A DNA stretch of 26,238 nucleotides, from positions 1 to 26,238 of IMG/VR virus record IMGVR_UViG_3300017751_000187; one strand, 5' to 3'. The position numbers and the translations under genes are program-made. Numbering within the stretch: position 1 is the first letter of the stretch; each line of letters starts with the position of its first letter. Positions 5,143 through 12,724 of this stretch are shown here, piece after piece. Source of the DNA: a virus. The notes beneath the pieces are model-generated. The model had not been told where the DNA came from. It ran no database searches and saw nothing but the letters and a program-made list of their open reading frames with translations.

Positions 5143-5957
5143 TGAACTATAAAAACACAGGAGGAGTTTCACCAGTTAAACAATCTTACTATTATAAGAT
5201 AAATGGTAAGAATGTTAGTAAAGCTGAATATAACAATTACACTAACAAACCTGGTAGTGACGAGCCTGGAAAGTCTACTAACGACCCTGACGCTAGCGGA
5301 CGTATAGCAAAAAGAGAGGTTGCTAGATCTAAGAACAAAGCGTCGAAAAGACCCACAGCTTTAACTGAAAAACAAACTGAACTAAAAGATCAAGGAACTA
5401 AAGCACCTAAGAAACAACCACCATTCAAAGCTAGAAAAGGACAAACCTTAGGTGGTACTGGTAGATCACCATTACACTTTGATTGGAAAAGTGCGCTTGA
5501 CTATGCTCAAACTGGTTTAACAGCCGCTGGAACAATTCCTGGTTTTGGTATGATTGCTGACGGTATAAACACGGCTACATCATTAGGTAGAGCTGGTTAC
5601 GCTAAAGCTACTGGAGACACGCAAGGTGTTAAAGACCATATGATCAACGCTGGTACCAATGCGGCTATGATGATTCCTGTTGTTGGCCAAGGAGTTGCTG
5701 GTGCTAAATTAGCATACGCTGGTGGTAAGGAAGTTTTAAAACAAGGAGGTAAAGAGCTAGCTAAAGCAGTGGTTAAGAAAGGTGTTAAAAAAGGAGTTAA
5801 GACTGGAGTTGCAAAAGGAATTAGTGAAGGAGAAAAAATAATTACCAAAGGCTCTACAAAAAAGAATAAATCCAACATGACTATGAACACCACTAAGTCA
5901 ACGAAAAAAATAGGCAAGAACCAAAAAGTCACAGCACCTAAAACACAAACAGCTTAA
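5142..5957 (+). CDS. SPVKQ protein with hydrophobic IPG helical hairpin
   Basis: 271 residues. The start MNYKNTGGVSPVKQ keeps the SPxKQ motif (10-14) but not KMKG. Residues 1-110 are polar and disordered. Residues about 115-200 form a Gly/Ala-rich hydrophobic unit: two amphipathic halves each with an I-P-hydrophobic-x-G signature (TIPGFGMIADGIN and MIPVVGQGVAGAKLA). This resembles the hydrophobic linker that precedes toxin domains in polymorphic toxins and some membrane-active phage proteins. A basic tail follows (VKKGVKKGVKTGV, then a Lys/Thr-rich end). No enzyme domain is present. It may insert into membrane during DNA entry; this is inference. Confidence 0.6.
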   Translation: MNYKNTGGVSPVKQSYYYKINGKNVSKAEYNNYTNKPGSDEPGKSTNDPDASGRIAKREVARSKNKASKRPTALTEKQTELKDQGTKAPKKQPPFKARKGQTLGGTGRSPLHFDWKSALDYAQTGLTAAGTIPGFGMIADGINTATSLGRAGYAKATGDTQGVKDHMINAGTNAAMMIPVVGQGVAGAKLAYAGGKEVLKQGGKELAKAVVKKGVKKGVKTGVAKGISEGEKIITKGSTKKNKSNMTMNTTKSTKKIGKNQKVTAPKTQTA

Positions 5958-6002
5958 CTTATTAATAAAACAAGTAATAATAGTAATATAAAACATAAAA
6001 TC

Positions 6003-6581
6003 ATGGCATACACACCGTTTAAAATGAAAGGACATACTCTTCCAGGTATAAACCAAAAGGGTAACAAAACAGTAAAAGGAGCTTCACCAGCTAAAGCGCT
6101 AGCAAACAACCAGGAATCAAAAGACCATGCTAAAAGAATGGACTATAAGAAAAGACAGCTTAGCGAGCAAAAAGTTAGCACTGAAACAGCTCAATCAAAA
6201 GCCGTGGAAAGAGCAGCTAAAAAAGGAAAAGTTAGTCCAATGAAGCAAGGCTTAAGAGATCCAAAAAAAGATTACACTGATCCAGCAGTTAGAAAAGCGG
6301 AAATCGAAGGTAACAAGAGAATGATTGAAAATAGAAAAAGAGCTAATCCTAAATCTTTCAAGAAAAATCCAATGGATGTAAGACCTTCAGATAAAAATAA
6401 AGGTAAAAGAAGTAAAGGTGGACTAAAGAAGCTAACACCTGAGATGAAAGCTAAAATGGCTTCTAATACAAAAAAGCCAAGTCCAGTAAAAGGATTTTTA
6501 GGAGACTTAGCTAAAGGAAAAGGAGCATTAGGAGCTATAAACCCACTTGGAGCTATAGGAAGTAAAATGGGTATGTTCTAA
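6003..6581 (+). CDS. KMKG/SPMKQ basic protein with Gly/Ala tail
   Basis: 192 residues. The tag is shifted inward: MAYTPFKMKGHTLPG. Motifs SPAKA (28-32), SPMKQ (78-82) and SPVKG (160-164) follow. The centre is a highly charged helix (AKRMDYKKRQLSEQKVST, then KAEIEGNKRMIENRKRA). The last 28 residues are small and hydrophobic (FLGDLAKGKGALGAINPLGA), similar in feel to the IPG unit of the previous gene. A 45-base AT-rich gap precedes the start. After the stop, a small hairpin TAGGG/CCCTA (6590-6604) with no U-run lies before the next gene. The function is unknown. Confidence 0.58.
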   Translation: MAYTPFKMKGHTLPGINQKGNKTVKGASPAKALANNQESKDHAKRMDYKKRQLSEQKVSTETAQSKAVERAAKKGKVSPMKQGLRDPKKDYTDPAVRKAEIEGNKRMIENRKRANPKSFKKNPMDVRPSDKNKGKRSKGGLKKLTPEMKAKMASNTKKPSPVKGFLGDLAKGKGALGAINPLGAIGSKMGMF

Positions 6582-6636
6582 AAAATATATAGGGAAAGAC
6601 CCTACACCAAGTCAGTATTAACCAAAAACCAAAATT

Positions 6637-6927
6637 ATGACTTATTTGTATTACAAGACCAGTACAACTGGCAACCTAAAACCAAATCCAATAACTATAA
6701 AGCATTGGGAGCATTTGGCTTCTAAATCAAATTGGAGAATAACACAGCTACCTAGTGGCTTTTACCAAACAGAGTGTAGTGACCCTGACAATCCAAAGAT
6801 TTGGCAGGACGTAACTAGACGCGAAACAATAGAAGGCGCTGAAGCGGCTATTGATGGTAGCATCGAGCATTTTAATAAAAAGCTAGAAGCAACAAAAGGA
6901 CCTAAAGTAGTTAAAACATTCGAGTAA
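6637..6927 (+). CDS. Small orphan upstream of groEL
   Basis: 96 residues, soluble. It begins MTYLYYKTSTTGN and contains HWEHLASKSNWRITQLPSGF, where an aromatic helix precedes a strand. The C-terminal half reads VTRRETIEGAEAAIDGSIEHF and looks like a helix. The pattern suggests a compact alpha/beta fold rather than a disordered protein, unlike the neighbours upstream. From memory, near-identical small proteins are common in marine phages without a known role. Only 24 bases separate it from groEL, so co-transcription is likely. Confidence 0.6.
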   Translation: MTYLYYKTSTTGNLKPNPITIKHWEHLASKSNWRITQLPSGFYQTECSDPDNPKIWQDVTRRETIEGAEAAIDGSIEHFNKKLEATKGPKVVKTFE

Positions 6928-6951
6928 CAATTTAATAAAATTTAATTTAAT

Positions 6952-8520
6952 ATGGAGTACAATTTACCGTCTCAAATTGTCAAAGATTTAAACTTTGGCA
7001 GTGAGGCTAAAACTAAAATAGTAGCTGGTGTTGAAAAACTAGCTAAAGCAGTGAAATCAACCTTAGGCGCTTCGGGTAAGTGTGTAGTTTACGAAGACGA
7101 CAGAGGTAAACCGGTCATCACAAAAGACGGAGTAACAGTAGCAGAATCTGTTGTCTTATTTGATCCGGTTGAAAATATGGGAGCAACCCTTATTAAAGAA
7201 GCTGCTAGGAACACAGTGAGAGAAGCAGGTGATGGTACTACTACAGCTACTGTCCTTGCTGAATCACTACTTAAACATGTTAACAATCATACTAATTTTA
7301 ATATTAGAGAAATAAAAGACGGTATAAAAACTGGTCTTGTAAAAATAAACGACTATCTAAATAAGAATTCTGTCAAGATCGAGGGCGATATGCTGAAATC
7401 CGTAAGCTCAATCTCATGTAACAACGATGATGAGTTAGGTAAGATTATAGCGGAAGCTTATGATAAAGTTGGTAAAGATGGTGTTGTTTTGATGGAAGAA
7501 GCTGAAGCTGATATTACTTATGTCGATGTGGTTGATGGTGTTCAGTTAGATCAATGCGGTTTAACATCACAGCATTTTATAACTAACACCGAGAAGTTAA
7601 AATGTGAACTAGAAGACCCTTTAATTCTAATAGTTTATTCTGAAATAAAAACAGTAAGAAAAATACAAAGCATATTAGAGTATGTTATAAAAAATAAAAG
7701 ATCATTATTGATAGTTGCTTCCGTAGATCAACAAGTTAAGGCCGCGTTAATGATGAACAAGGTAAAAGGCAATATAAGCGTTAATATAATAGACCTACCT
7801 GGTTTTGGACCAACTAAAAAAGACACAACAGACGATTTAGCTATACTAACAGGTTGTACGGTTATAAACGAAGAGTTAGGAGATGATTTAGACCTTATAG
7901 ATCCTAGTGTATTAGGTGTTGCTAGTTTTTGCTCTACAGATGACAAAAGCACTGTTATAACACTTTTAGAAAACGAACAGACTGAGCTTGAAGAAAGAAT
8001 ACTAGATGTAAAGAAAAAGATAAAGTCTGAAAAAAATGGTTTCTTAAAAAAGAAGTTAGAACAAAGATTAGCTATGCTATCAGGATCAGTGGGTATAGTT
8101 AGAGTTGGTGCTAGTTCTAAGGTAGAGATGAAAGAAAAGAAAGATAGAGTTGAAGACGCTATTTACGCTACAAAAGCTGCTTTGAAAGAAGGTATAGTTT
8201 CTGGTGGTGGTGTTGCTTTGCTTAATGCATCACAAAATCTAACACCAGATAATATTGGAGAAGAACTATTATTCAAAGCTATAAAATCTCCATTTAATAC
8301 TATATTAGAAAATGCTGGTTTAGAGCAGGTAGCGCCGAGACCACAAAAAGGTTTAGGTGTAGATGTTGTAACTGGTGAATCAGTTGACATGATTAAGTCT
8401 GGTATCATTGATCCAGTACTTGTGACTAAGTCAGCACTTAAAAATGCAGTAAGTGTAGTATCAACAATTATATCTGCTGATTGTGTAATTTCAAATATGA
8501 GAGATGAAAGCAATAAATAA
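6952..8520 (+). CDS. groEL: Phage GroEL-type chaperonin
   Basis: 522 residues, versus about 548 in E. coli GroEL. Equatorial nucleotide-binding landmarks are present: TLGASGK (about 37-43), ITKDGVTVA (56-64) and DGTTTAT (94-100). The catalytic Asp sits in [16 protein letters not shown] (near 398-413), followed by [13 protein letters not shown] and [12 protein letters not shown] are further family signatures. The apical domain (about 185-375) is more divergent but keeps LPGFG (281-285). The C-terminus ends DESNK and lacks the Gly-Gly-Met tail that lines the usual cavity. The Lys of LGPKG is replaced by Ser. It probably folds a phage virion protein. groES overlaps its end, the reverse of the usual groES-groEL order. 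Confidence 0.95.
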   Translation: MEYNLPSQIVKDLNFGSEAKTKIVAGVEKLAKAVKSTLGASGKCVVYEDDRGKPVITKDGVTVAESVVLFDPVENMGATLIKEAARNTVREAGDGTTTATVLAESLLKHVNNHTNFNIREIKDGIKTGLVKINDYLNKNSVKIEGDMLKSVSSISCNNDDELGKIIAEAYDKVGKDGVVLMEEAEADITYVDVVDGVQLDQCGLTSQHFITNTEKLKCELEDPLILIVYSEIKTVRKIQSILEYVIKNKRSLLIVASVDQQVKAALMMNKVKGNISVNIIDLPGFGPTKKDTTDDLAILTGCTVINEELGDDLDLIDPSVLGVASFCSTDDKSTVITLLENEQTELEERILDVKKKIKSEKNGFLKKKLEQRLAMLSGSVGIVRVGASSKVEMKEKKDRVEDAIYATKAALKEGIVSGGGVALLNASQNLTPDNIGEELLFKAIKSPFNTILENAGLEQVAPRPQKGLGVDVVTGESVDMIKSGIIDPVLVTKSALKNAVSVVSTIISADCVISNMRDESNK

Positions 8521-8761
8521 TTACATAGTAGTAGATAATATAAAAATAGAACCTAAAAAGATTGGTGGTCTAATAATGACAGAAGACACTGATGTTGACA
8601 ATAGGTTTATAAAAGCAAAAGTATTATCCGTTGGTAATAAAGTTGAAGGACTTAAAAGCGGTGATATTATATTTTACGACAAACACGCTGGACACGGTAT
8701 AACGTGGAAAGATGATTTTTATTATGTTATAAGAAGTCATGACGTTGTTTTAGTAGAATAA
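8504..8761 (+). CDS. groES: Phage GroES-type co-chaperonin
   Basis: 85 residues, slightly shorter than bacterial GroES (about 97). The N-terminal strand ([13 protein letters not shown]) leads into a mobile loop with GGLIM (21-25), equivalent to the GroEL-binding Gly-Gly-Ile-Val-Leu of E. coli GroES. It then has IKAKVLSVGNKVEG, LKSGDIIFYDKH and a last strand ending SHDVVLVE, all in canonical order. The loop between (DIIFYDKHAGHGITWKDD) is His-rich. The start overlaps the end of groEL by 17 bases in another frame, so the two are made together and probably pair as lid and barrel. Confidence 0.88.
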   Translation: MKAINNYIVVDNIKIEPKKIGGLIMTEDTDVDNRFIKAKVLSVGNKVEGLKSGDIIFYDKHAGHGITWKDDFYYVIRSHDVVLVE

Positions 8762-8828
8762 ACCCAAACCTAAAACCTTAACCAAAAAAACCTAAAACAA
8801 ACATTTATTAACTAAACAATTTAAAAAG

Positions 8829-9200
8829 ATGAATTACGGAAACGAAGAACACTATGTTTACTTTGCGGACGCTGAAGCTGCTAATCACGCTGCTTGCTTT
8901 AAGGCTAGCACATTTTTAGGAGCTAGACCTCTTAGTAGAACTACGACAACCTTGCATTTTCAAGGAATGACACATGATAACAATGCTGATGATGTTGTTA
9001 CTATAACTCACCAAAACGATATGTTTGTTGAAGTTGTAGAAACGGTTTGTGCTGCTTTAAGTAGAAAAGGTGGTAGCGTTATGATGACTACTGTTGCTGA
9101 TGACAATTTAGTAACTGGAAATCTTGACGCTGGTAACAACGCACCATTAACATTAAACGGGACAATTGAAGTTGGAACAACAATAGCATTTGACTCATAA
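8829..9200 (+). CDS. Small virion-like protein, paralogue A
   Basis: 123 residues, acidic to neutral with few Lys, unlike the KMKG block. It opens with EHYVYFADAEAANHAAC, then LHFQGMTHDNNADDVVTITH, a helix VEVVETVCAALSRKGG and a final beta-rich part ending GTIEVGTTIAFDS. The core pattern (strand ending in F, a D-x-V-x-[IV]-T strand, a helix, then G) recurs in the next two genes. This suggests tandem duplication of one structural fold. A 67-base leader rich in A and C (repeated AACCTAAAAC) precedes it. Probably a decoration or other abundant virion protein; no direct evidence. Confidence 0.6.
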   Translation: MNYGNEEHYVYFADAEAANHAACFKASTFLGARPLSRTTTTLHFQGMTHDNNADDVVTITHQNDMFVEVVETVCAALSRKGGSVMMTTVADDNLVTGNLDAGNNAPLTLNGTIEVGTTIAFDS

Positions 9201-9218
9201 CATAATAAAAATAAAAAA

Positions 9219-9593
9219 ATGGCAAATAATAGTTTAAACACAGAGGTAGTTAGCTACCTAAGATTCTGCGATACAGCAGGAAATAAAACAAAAACTGGAG
9301 CGAATAATTATACAGATTTAGTTATACCAACAAACACTATACTAGCTATAGGAGGAGATGCTGGTGCAGCTGCTATTAAAATAGTTTTTCAATCAGTTAA
9401 AGGAGATTCAACAGAAGACTCTGTAGATGTGACATACGATATAACTAAGTTCGGATTACCACACGTAATCAATGAAATAGTTCAAGCGATACAAAAACCA
9501 GGAGGTGGAGTAACGACAGTATGTGATGCAAACACAGGAGTAGTATGCACACCAGCATTAACCGGAGCTTGTACTATTAACGTTCAAGACTAA
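9219..9593 (+). CDS. Small virion-like protein, paralogue B
   Basis: 124 residues. It shares layout with the preceding protein: N-terminal VSYLRFCDTAGN, then IKIVFQSVKGDSTEDSVDVT, a helix around GLPHVINEIVQAIQKPGGG and a C-terminal strand pair ending CTINVQD. Four Cys are present (C17-like in RFCD, VCDA, VVCT and GACT). There is no signal peptide or enzyme motif. Small A-rich gaps (18 bases before, 11 after) place it in a run of similar genes. Role inferred as virion structural. Confidence 0.58.
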   Translation: MANNSLNTEVVSYLRFCDTAGNKTKTGANNYTDLVIPTNTILAIGGDAGAAAIKIVFQSVKGDSTEDSVDVTYDITKFGLPHVINEIVQAIQKPGGGVTTVCDANTGVVCTPALTGACTINVQD

Positions 9594-9604
9594 AAATAAA
9601 AAAA

Positions 9605-10444
9605 ATGAAAAACTATATATATTTTGGAATAAACAATCAAGGTCACTACGACATAGCTCAAAACATGACTGGTAACCTTACAATAGACACTAGCGCTTCT
9701 GCTGACGCGGGAAAAGGCGATTTAGGTGGCGCTGCATTAAGAACAGCATTAGTTCCTGGTAACGTTAAGGTAGAGGTTATACCTGCTAATAGTGTAACTA
9801 ATTACTTTGGTACAGATTACGCTGCTCACGGTTTACTAGGCACTAAAAATTGTGTTGCTGGTAGAAAATACTTATTATCACAACCTGAGACTCTTACTTG
9901 GGCAAATAATTCAGAAGACCCAGTTTTAGTATTTCAATCTGGTGAATCTGGTGATACTGCTCACGGTATAAGTGGTAAAGCTGGTGATAAAATAATTATA
10001 ACTGTTAAAGGTGGTGCAGCTACAGATGGTACTGGCGTAGATACATACGGTCACCCAATCAAGCCAACGGCTGTTGGTGGAGCTGGAACATTTAACTTTG
10101 GTACTGATGGAGACGGAGACGGTTCAACAGGTACGGGTATAGATAGAGGTAAGGGTTTAAGCGGTATATGTACTGTTTATCCTGAAGATTGTTTCTTAGG
10201 AGGCCAAATCACGTCTGCAACTTCAACAGCTCTTTACTTTAAATCGCCAGATGGTACTTACGATAGAGATACTGTAACATTTACTCATGCAACAGGTAAG
10301 GGAAAACAATTGTTAGAAGAAGCTACTGCTTTAATTACGAACTCAAAACCTTACGCTGGTATGACTAGAATCTACGATGGCGTTCAACCTCAATTTACAT
10401 TACTTTCACCTGGACTAGGTATAATAGGTGTAACGATTGTATAA
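9605..10444 (+). CDS. Virion-like protein, paralogue C with extra domain
   Basis: 279 residues. The first 20 (MKNYIYFGINNQGHYDIAQN) and the last 100 match the pattern of paralogues A and B: TALYFKSPDGTYDRDTVTFT, then KQLLEEATALITNSKPYAGM. Between them lies an extra beta-rich region (about 30-190) with KVEVIPANSVTNYFG, PVLVFQSGESGD and a Gly/Asp loop FGTDGDGDGSTGTG that could bind calcium. The sequence is rich in Gly, Thr and Asp, as in virion surface proteins. Probably the largest member of a decoration-type set; inference. Confidence 0.58.
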   Translation: MKNYIYFGINNQGHYDIAQNMTGNLTIDTSASADAGKGDLGGAALRTALVPGNVKVEVIPANSVTNYFGTDYAAHGLLGTKNCVAGRKYLLSQPETLTWANNSEDPVLVFQSGESGDTAHGISGKAGDKIIITVKGGAATDGTGVDTYGHPIKPTAVGGAGTFNFGTDGDGDGSTGTGIDRGKGLSGICTVYPEDCFLGGQITSATSTALYFKSPDGTYDRDTVTFTHATGKGKQLLEEATALITNSKPYAGMTRIYDGVQPQFTLLSPGLGIIGVTIV

Positions 10445-10462
10445 CTTTAAAAAATTAAAAAA

Positions 10463-10939
10463 ATGTTAACAAAATACGTTCAAATAAATGTAGCTGTAAA
10501 TTCAGCTGCAATGTATCCTTTAGAGTCGCTTTTATCAGTTACTTGCGAAGGTAATGCAAAATTAAAAATGAGATTTAAAAGCTCAAAGCCTTTGTCTCAA
10601 AGATTAATAGATCCTAAAACAGCTGCTGTACCAGCTCAATCATTATCTACAAACTTTAATGACTCAAACGGCGATCCTATACCTGTAGATTTAGCAGGTG
10701 CTGCTGGTAGTGTTTCTTCTGCTGTAGCGGCTGTTGGTGCTTCTATAACTGCTGGAGCTATAGCTTATGATGAGATTATCTTCTCTTGTAATGCTGACGA
10801 GATCGCTGCTATGGATCAAGTTATACAAAAGCTTGCTGTAGGTGGTTCTACTAACACGTTTGTTGCTAAGATTGCTGTTGGTGATCCTGCTTTAAATCTT
10901 ATCACTGCTGTTGACTCAATTGTTTACGGAGTAGCGTAA
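10463..10939 (+). CDS. Virion-like protein, possible paralogue D
   Basis: 158 residues. It starts MLTKYVQINVAVNSAAMYPL, includes AKLKMRFKSSKPLSQRLID and ends with YDEIIFSCNADEIAAMDQVI, a short helix and a strand (LITAVDSIVYGVA). The strand/helix order echoes the three preceding proteins but similarity is weak. A central Ala/Ser-rich linker (AGAAGSVSSAVAAVGAS) is flexible. The next gene starts with a TTG codon immediately after its stop, without a gap. Confidence 0.55.
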   Translation: MLTKYVQINVAVNSAAMYPLESLLSVTCEGNAKLKMRFKSSKPLSQRLIDPKTAAVPAQSLSTNFNDSNGDPIPVDLAGAAGSVSSAVAAVGASITAGAIAYDEIIFSCNADEIAAMDQVIQKLAVGGSTNTFVAKIAVGDPALNLITAVDSIVYGVA

Positions 10940-11380
10940 TTGAGGTTATCAGCGCAAGATCTGCGAGAATTACAAATCCTGAAGTATTACAGGCTCACTA
11001 GAAAGTGGGCTTGTAAGACTCACGGATTGACAGACGCGGATTTAGAACTATTAATTTATTTAGATTGTAAAGAAAGATTTACACGACAAGAGTTTATAGA
11101 TGGTACTTACACTATGAGCTGGGATAAGCAGAGATGGGATAAACTTAGGGCTTCAGGCTGGATAGAGGTTTGGAGGCATAGAAATAGAACTACTATAAAG
11201 TATTCTGTCTTTAAAACATCTTTTAAATGCTCTCAACTAATAAGTAGAATATATAGAATACTATTAGGTGAAGAAGATGTACCTACATCACAAAGAAGTA
11301 TATTTTATAATAACAAATCATATACAGATAAAGTTTACAACAAAGCTATAGATGATATGATTAAAGATAAAGATAGATAA
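10940..11380 (+). CDS. Winged-helix (MarR-like) DNA-binding protein
   Basis: 146 residues. I take the TTG directly after the previous stop as start: the sequence from it (LSAQDLRELQILKYYRLTR) is already well-formed helix, while the first in-frame ATG lies far inside. Residues 25-100 look like a winged helix: HGLTDADLELLIYLDCKERF, a recognition region WDKQRWDKLRASGWIEVW, then a basic wing (RHRNRTTIKYSVF). A C-terminal helix (CSQLISRIYRILLG) could mediate dimerisation. MarR-type proteins bind palindromes as dimers. It may control phage transcription and could act on the inverted repeats before 2345; that link is speculative. Confidence 0.65.
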   Translation: MRLSAQDLRELQILKYYRLTRKWACKTHGLTDADLELLIYLDCKERFTRQEFIDGTYTMSWDKQRWDKLRASGWIEVWRHRNRTTIKYSVFKTSFKCSQLISRIYRILLGEEDVPTSQRSIFYNNKSYTDKVYNKAIDDMIKDKDR

Positions 11381-11727
11381 TGGGTTTTAAACTAGGATCA
11401 GAAAAAAGAAATATTAAGTCTTCAGAAACTACACCTATATATAGAAAGAAGCTTGAAGGTGGAATTCTAGGTGAAGCTAATAAAGATGGTAGTATATTTT
11501 TATCTAAAGATATACCTAAGGGTAGTAAACTTGAATCAGAGGTTATAAACCACGAAAAGGTTCATGCAAAAGAAATGAAAAGCGGTAAGTTAGACTATGG
11601 AGATGATCACGTCAGATATAGTGGAAAAACTTACCACAGAAAGAACGGTAAAATAAAGTATAACGGAAAGTGGCACGAAGAGGGGAGCAAAGCGTTTCCT
11701 TGGGAAAAAGCTGCTTATAAAAAATAG
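11380..11727 (+). CDS. Small zinc-metallopeptidase-like protein
   Basis: 115 residues. A zincin-type HExxH occurs as HEKVH (58-62) inside SEVINHEKVHAKEMKSG. A FPWEKAAY segment (106-113) near the end could supply the third, Glu ligand (E109), as in small gluzincin-like proteins where a WExxAY helix follows. Between them lie strands (DHVRYSGKTYHRKNGKIKY). The start MGFKLGS is close to the KMKG tag of its neighbours. It could cut cell-wall peptides, act in head maturation or process the tagged proteins; the sequence does not decide. Start and stop positions abut neighbours tightly (one-base overlap upstream). Confidence 0.6.
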   Translation: MGFKLGSEKRNIKSSETTPIYRKKLEGGILGEANKDGSIFLSKDIPKGSKLESEVINHEKVHAKEMKSGKLDYGDDHVRYSGKTYHRKNGKIKYNGKWHEEGSKAFPWEKAAYKK

Positions 11728-11731
11728 TAAC

Positions 11732-12031
11732 ATGGGATATAAAATGAAAGGCTGTATGTACTCTAAAAAATCACCTTTAAAACAAAAGAAAAAAACAGTT
11801 GTAGGTGAAAACACTGATGAGTTAAAAAGAGATAAAAAAGGTAATAGCTATGCATTAAACATGTATGACCAAGCTGATGGTATAAATAAAGGTGACACTA
11901 TATTTGCTCCTGATTACAAGATACCAACTAGCTATGGTTATATAGAGGGTGGAGATTATGACGCTACGGAAACTAAAAGTAGTAAAAAAAGAAAGAAAGG
12001 ACCTAGATCTTACAATATAAAAACAAAATAA
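11732..12031 (+). CDS. KMKG/SPLKQ-tagged small protein
   Basis: 99 residues. It starts MGYKMKGCMYSKKSPLKQKKK, with the same residue spacing between KMKG and SPxK as the proteins at 4462 and 12033. The body is polar: DELKRDKKGNSYALNMYDQA, then DTIFAPDYKIPTSYGYIEGG, and a basic tail (KSSKKRKKGPRSYN). No hydrophobic segment. It lies between the metallopeptidase-like gene and a further tagged gene just ahead of the holin. The tag is conserved while the bodies differ, so it probably works as a separable targeting or binding unit. Function unknown. Confidence 0.58.
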   Translation: MGYKMKGCMYSKKSPLKQKKKTVVGENTDELKRDKKGNSYALNMYDQADGINKGDTIFAPDYKIPTSYGYIEGGDYDATETKSSKKRKKGPRSYNIKTK

Positions 12032-12032
12032 T

Positions 12033-12329
12033 ATGACGTTTAAAATGAAAGGGTTTTTATACCCAGGGAAATCCCCGTTAAAACAACAAGGACCTATACC
12101 TGAAAAAAATCCAGATTTAATGAAAGGTGAAATGGAAGGAACGTGGGTTTACAAGGGTAAAGATAAAAACGAAAGAATTATTGATTTAGAAGATAGAGCT
12201 GAGTTTGCTTCAAGCGATGCTGAAGGTGCTGAGGGCAAAGAAAAGAAGAAACACTTGGCTAATGCTAAAAAACTTCAACACGAGGCTGATATTATTAGAA
12301 ACAGAAAGCCAGATAAAAAACAAAAGTAA
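12033..12329 (+). CDS. KMKG/SPLKQ-tagged small protein
   Basis: 98 residues. The start MTFKMKGFLYPGKSPLKQQG matches the 4462 protein almost residue for residue for 17 positions. The rest is charged: KGEMEGTWVYKGKDKNE, a helix DLEDRAEFASSDAEGAEGKE and a Lys-rich end. It is more acidic in the middle than its relatives. It begins one base after the preceding stop, and its own stop overlaps the holin start by one base, so all three are probably translated together. Function unknown. Confidence 0.58.
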   Translation: MTFKMKGFLYPGKSPLKQQGPIPEKNPDLMKGEMEGTWVYKGKDKNERIIDLEDRAEFASSDAEGAEGKEKKKHLANAKKLQHEADIIRNRKPDKKQK

Positions 12330-12721
12330 TGAGTATATTAACAAAAATATTTTCTTCTGGAGCAACAGAGCTTATAAAGGGTGTTGGTGGTGTTATAGAC
12401 AATCTACACACGTCGAAGGAAGAAAAGCTAGCTGCTGAACTTAAGGTTAAAGAGCTTATAGCTAGTTACGAGGCTGAAATGCAAAAACAAGTTACAGAAA
12501 GATGGAAGATGGACATGCAGTCAGACTCTTGGCTGTCCAAAAATATAAGACCATTAGTATTAATTTTTTTAGTAGTATCAACAGTGTTATTAGTTTTTAT
12601 AGACGCTGGTGTTATAGCTTTTGAAGTTAAAGCTTCTTGGGTAGACTTATTACAATTAGTATTAATAACCGTGATCGGTGCCTACTTCGGAGGACGTTCA
12701 CTTGAAAAAGTAAAAAAATAA
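12329..12721 (+). CDS. Holin of the 3-TM type
   Basis: 130 residues. It has an N-terminal amphipathic segment (KIFSSGATELIKGVGGVI), a coiled-coil region with ERWKMDMQSDSWLSKNIRP, then two clear membrane segments at about 75-91 (LVLIFLVVSTVLLVFI) and 104-122 (VDLLQLVLITVIGAYF), ending GGRSLEKVKK. The W-x-x-D-x-x-S-D-S-W-L…R-P and YFGGR-S signatures are typical of the gene-transfer-agent-like holin family. It would oligomerise in the inner membrane and open the way for lysis. No endolysin is evident beside it, unless the metallopeptidase-like protein upstream plays that part. Confidence 0.78.
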   Translation: MSILTKIFSSGATELIKGVGGVIDNLHTSKEEKLAAELKVKELIASYEAEMQKQVTERWKMDMQSDSWLSKNIRPLVLIFLVVSTVLLVFIDAGVIAFEVKASWVDLLQLVLITVIGAYFGGRSLEKVKK

Positions 12722-12724
12722 ATT

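Noticed and set aside
2692-6581. S-P-x-K-Q as kinase target sites
   Set aside because: The motif matches a eukaryotic CDK consensus, but there is no reason to expect such a kinase in this host; a binding or packaging motif is more likely.
6590-6604. Small hairpin TAGGG/CCCTA after the 6003 gene
   Set aside because: Only five base pairs and no U-run, so a terminator call is not supported.
8163-8513. Leftward 116-residue frame within groEL
   Set aside because: Pure antisense of a clearly conserved groEL region.
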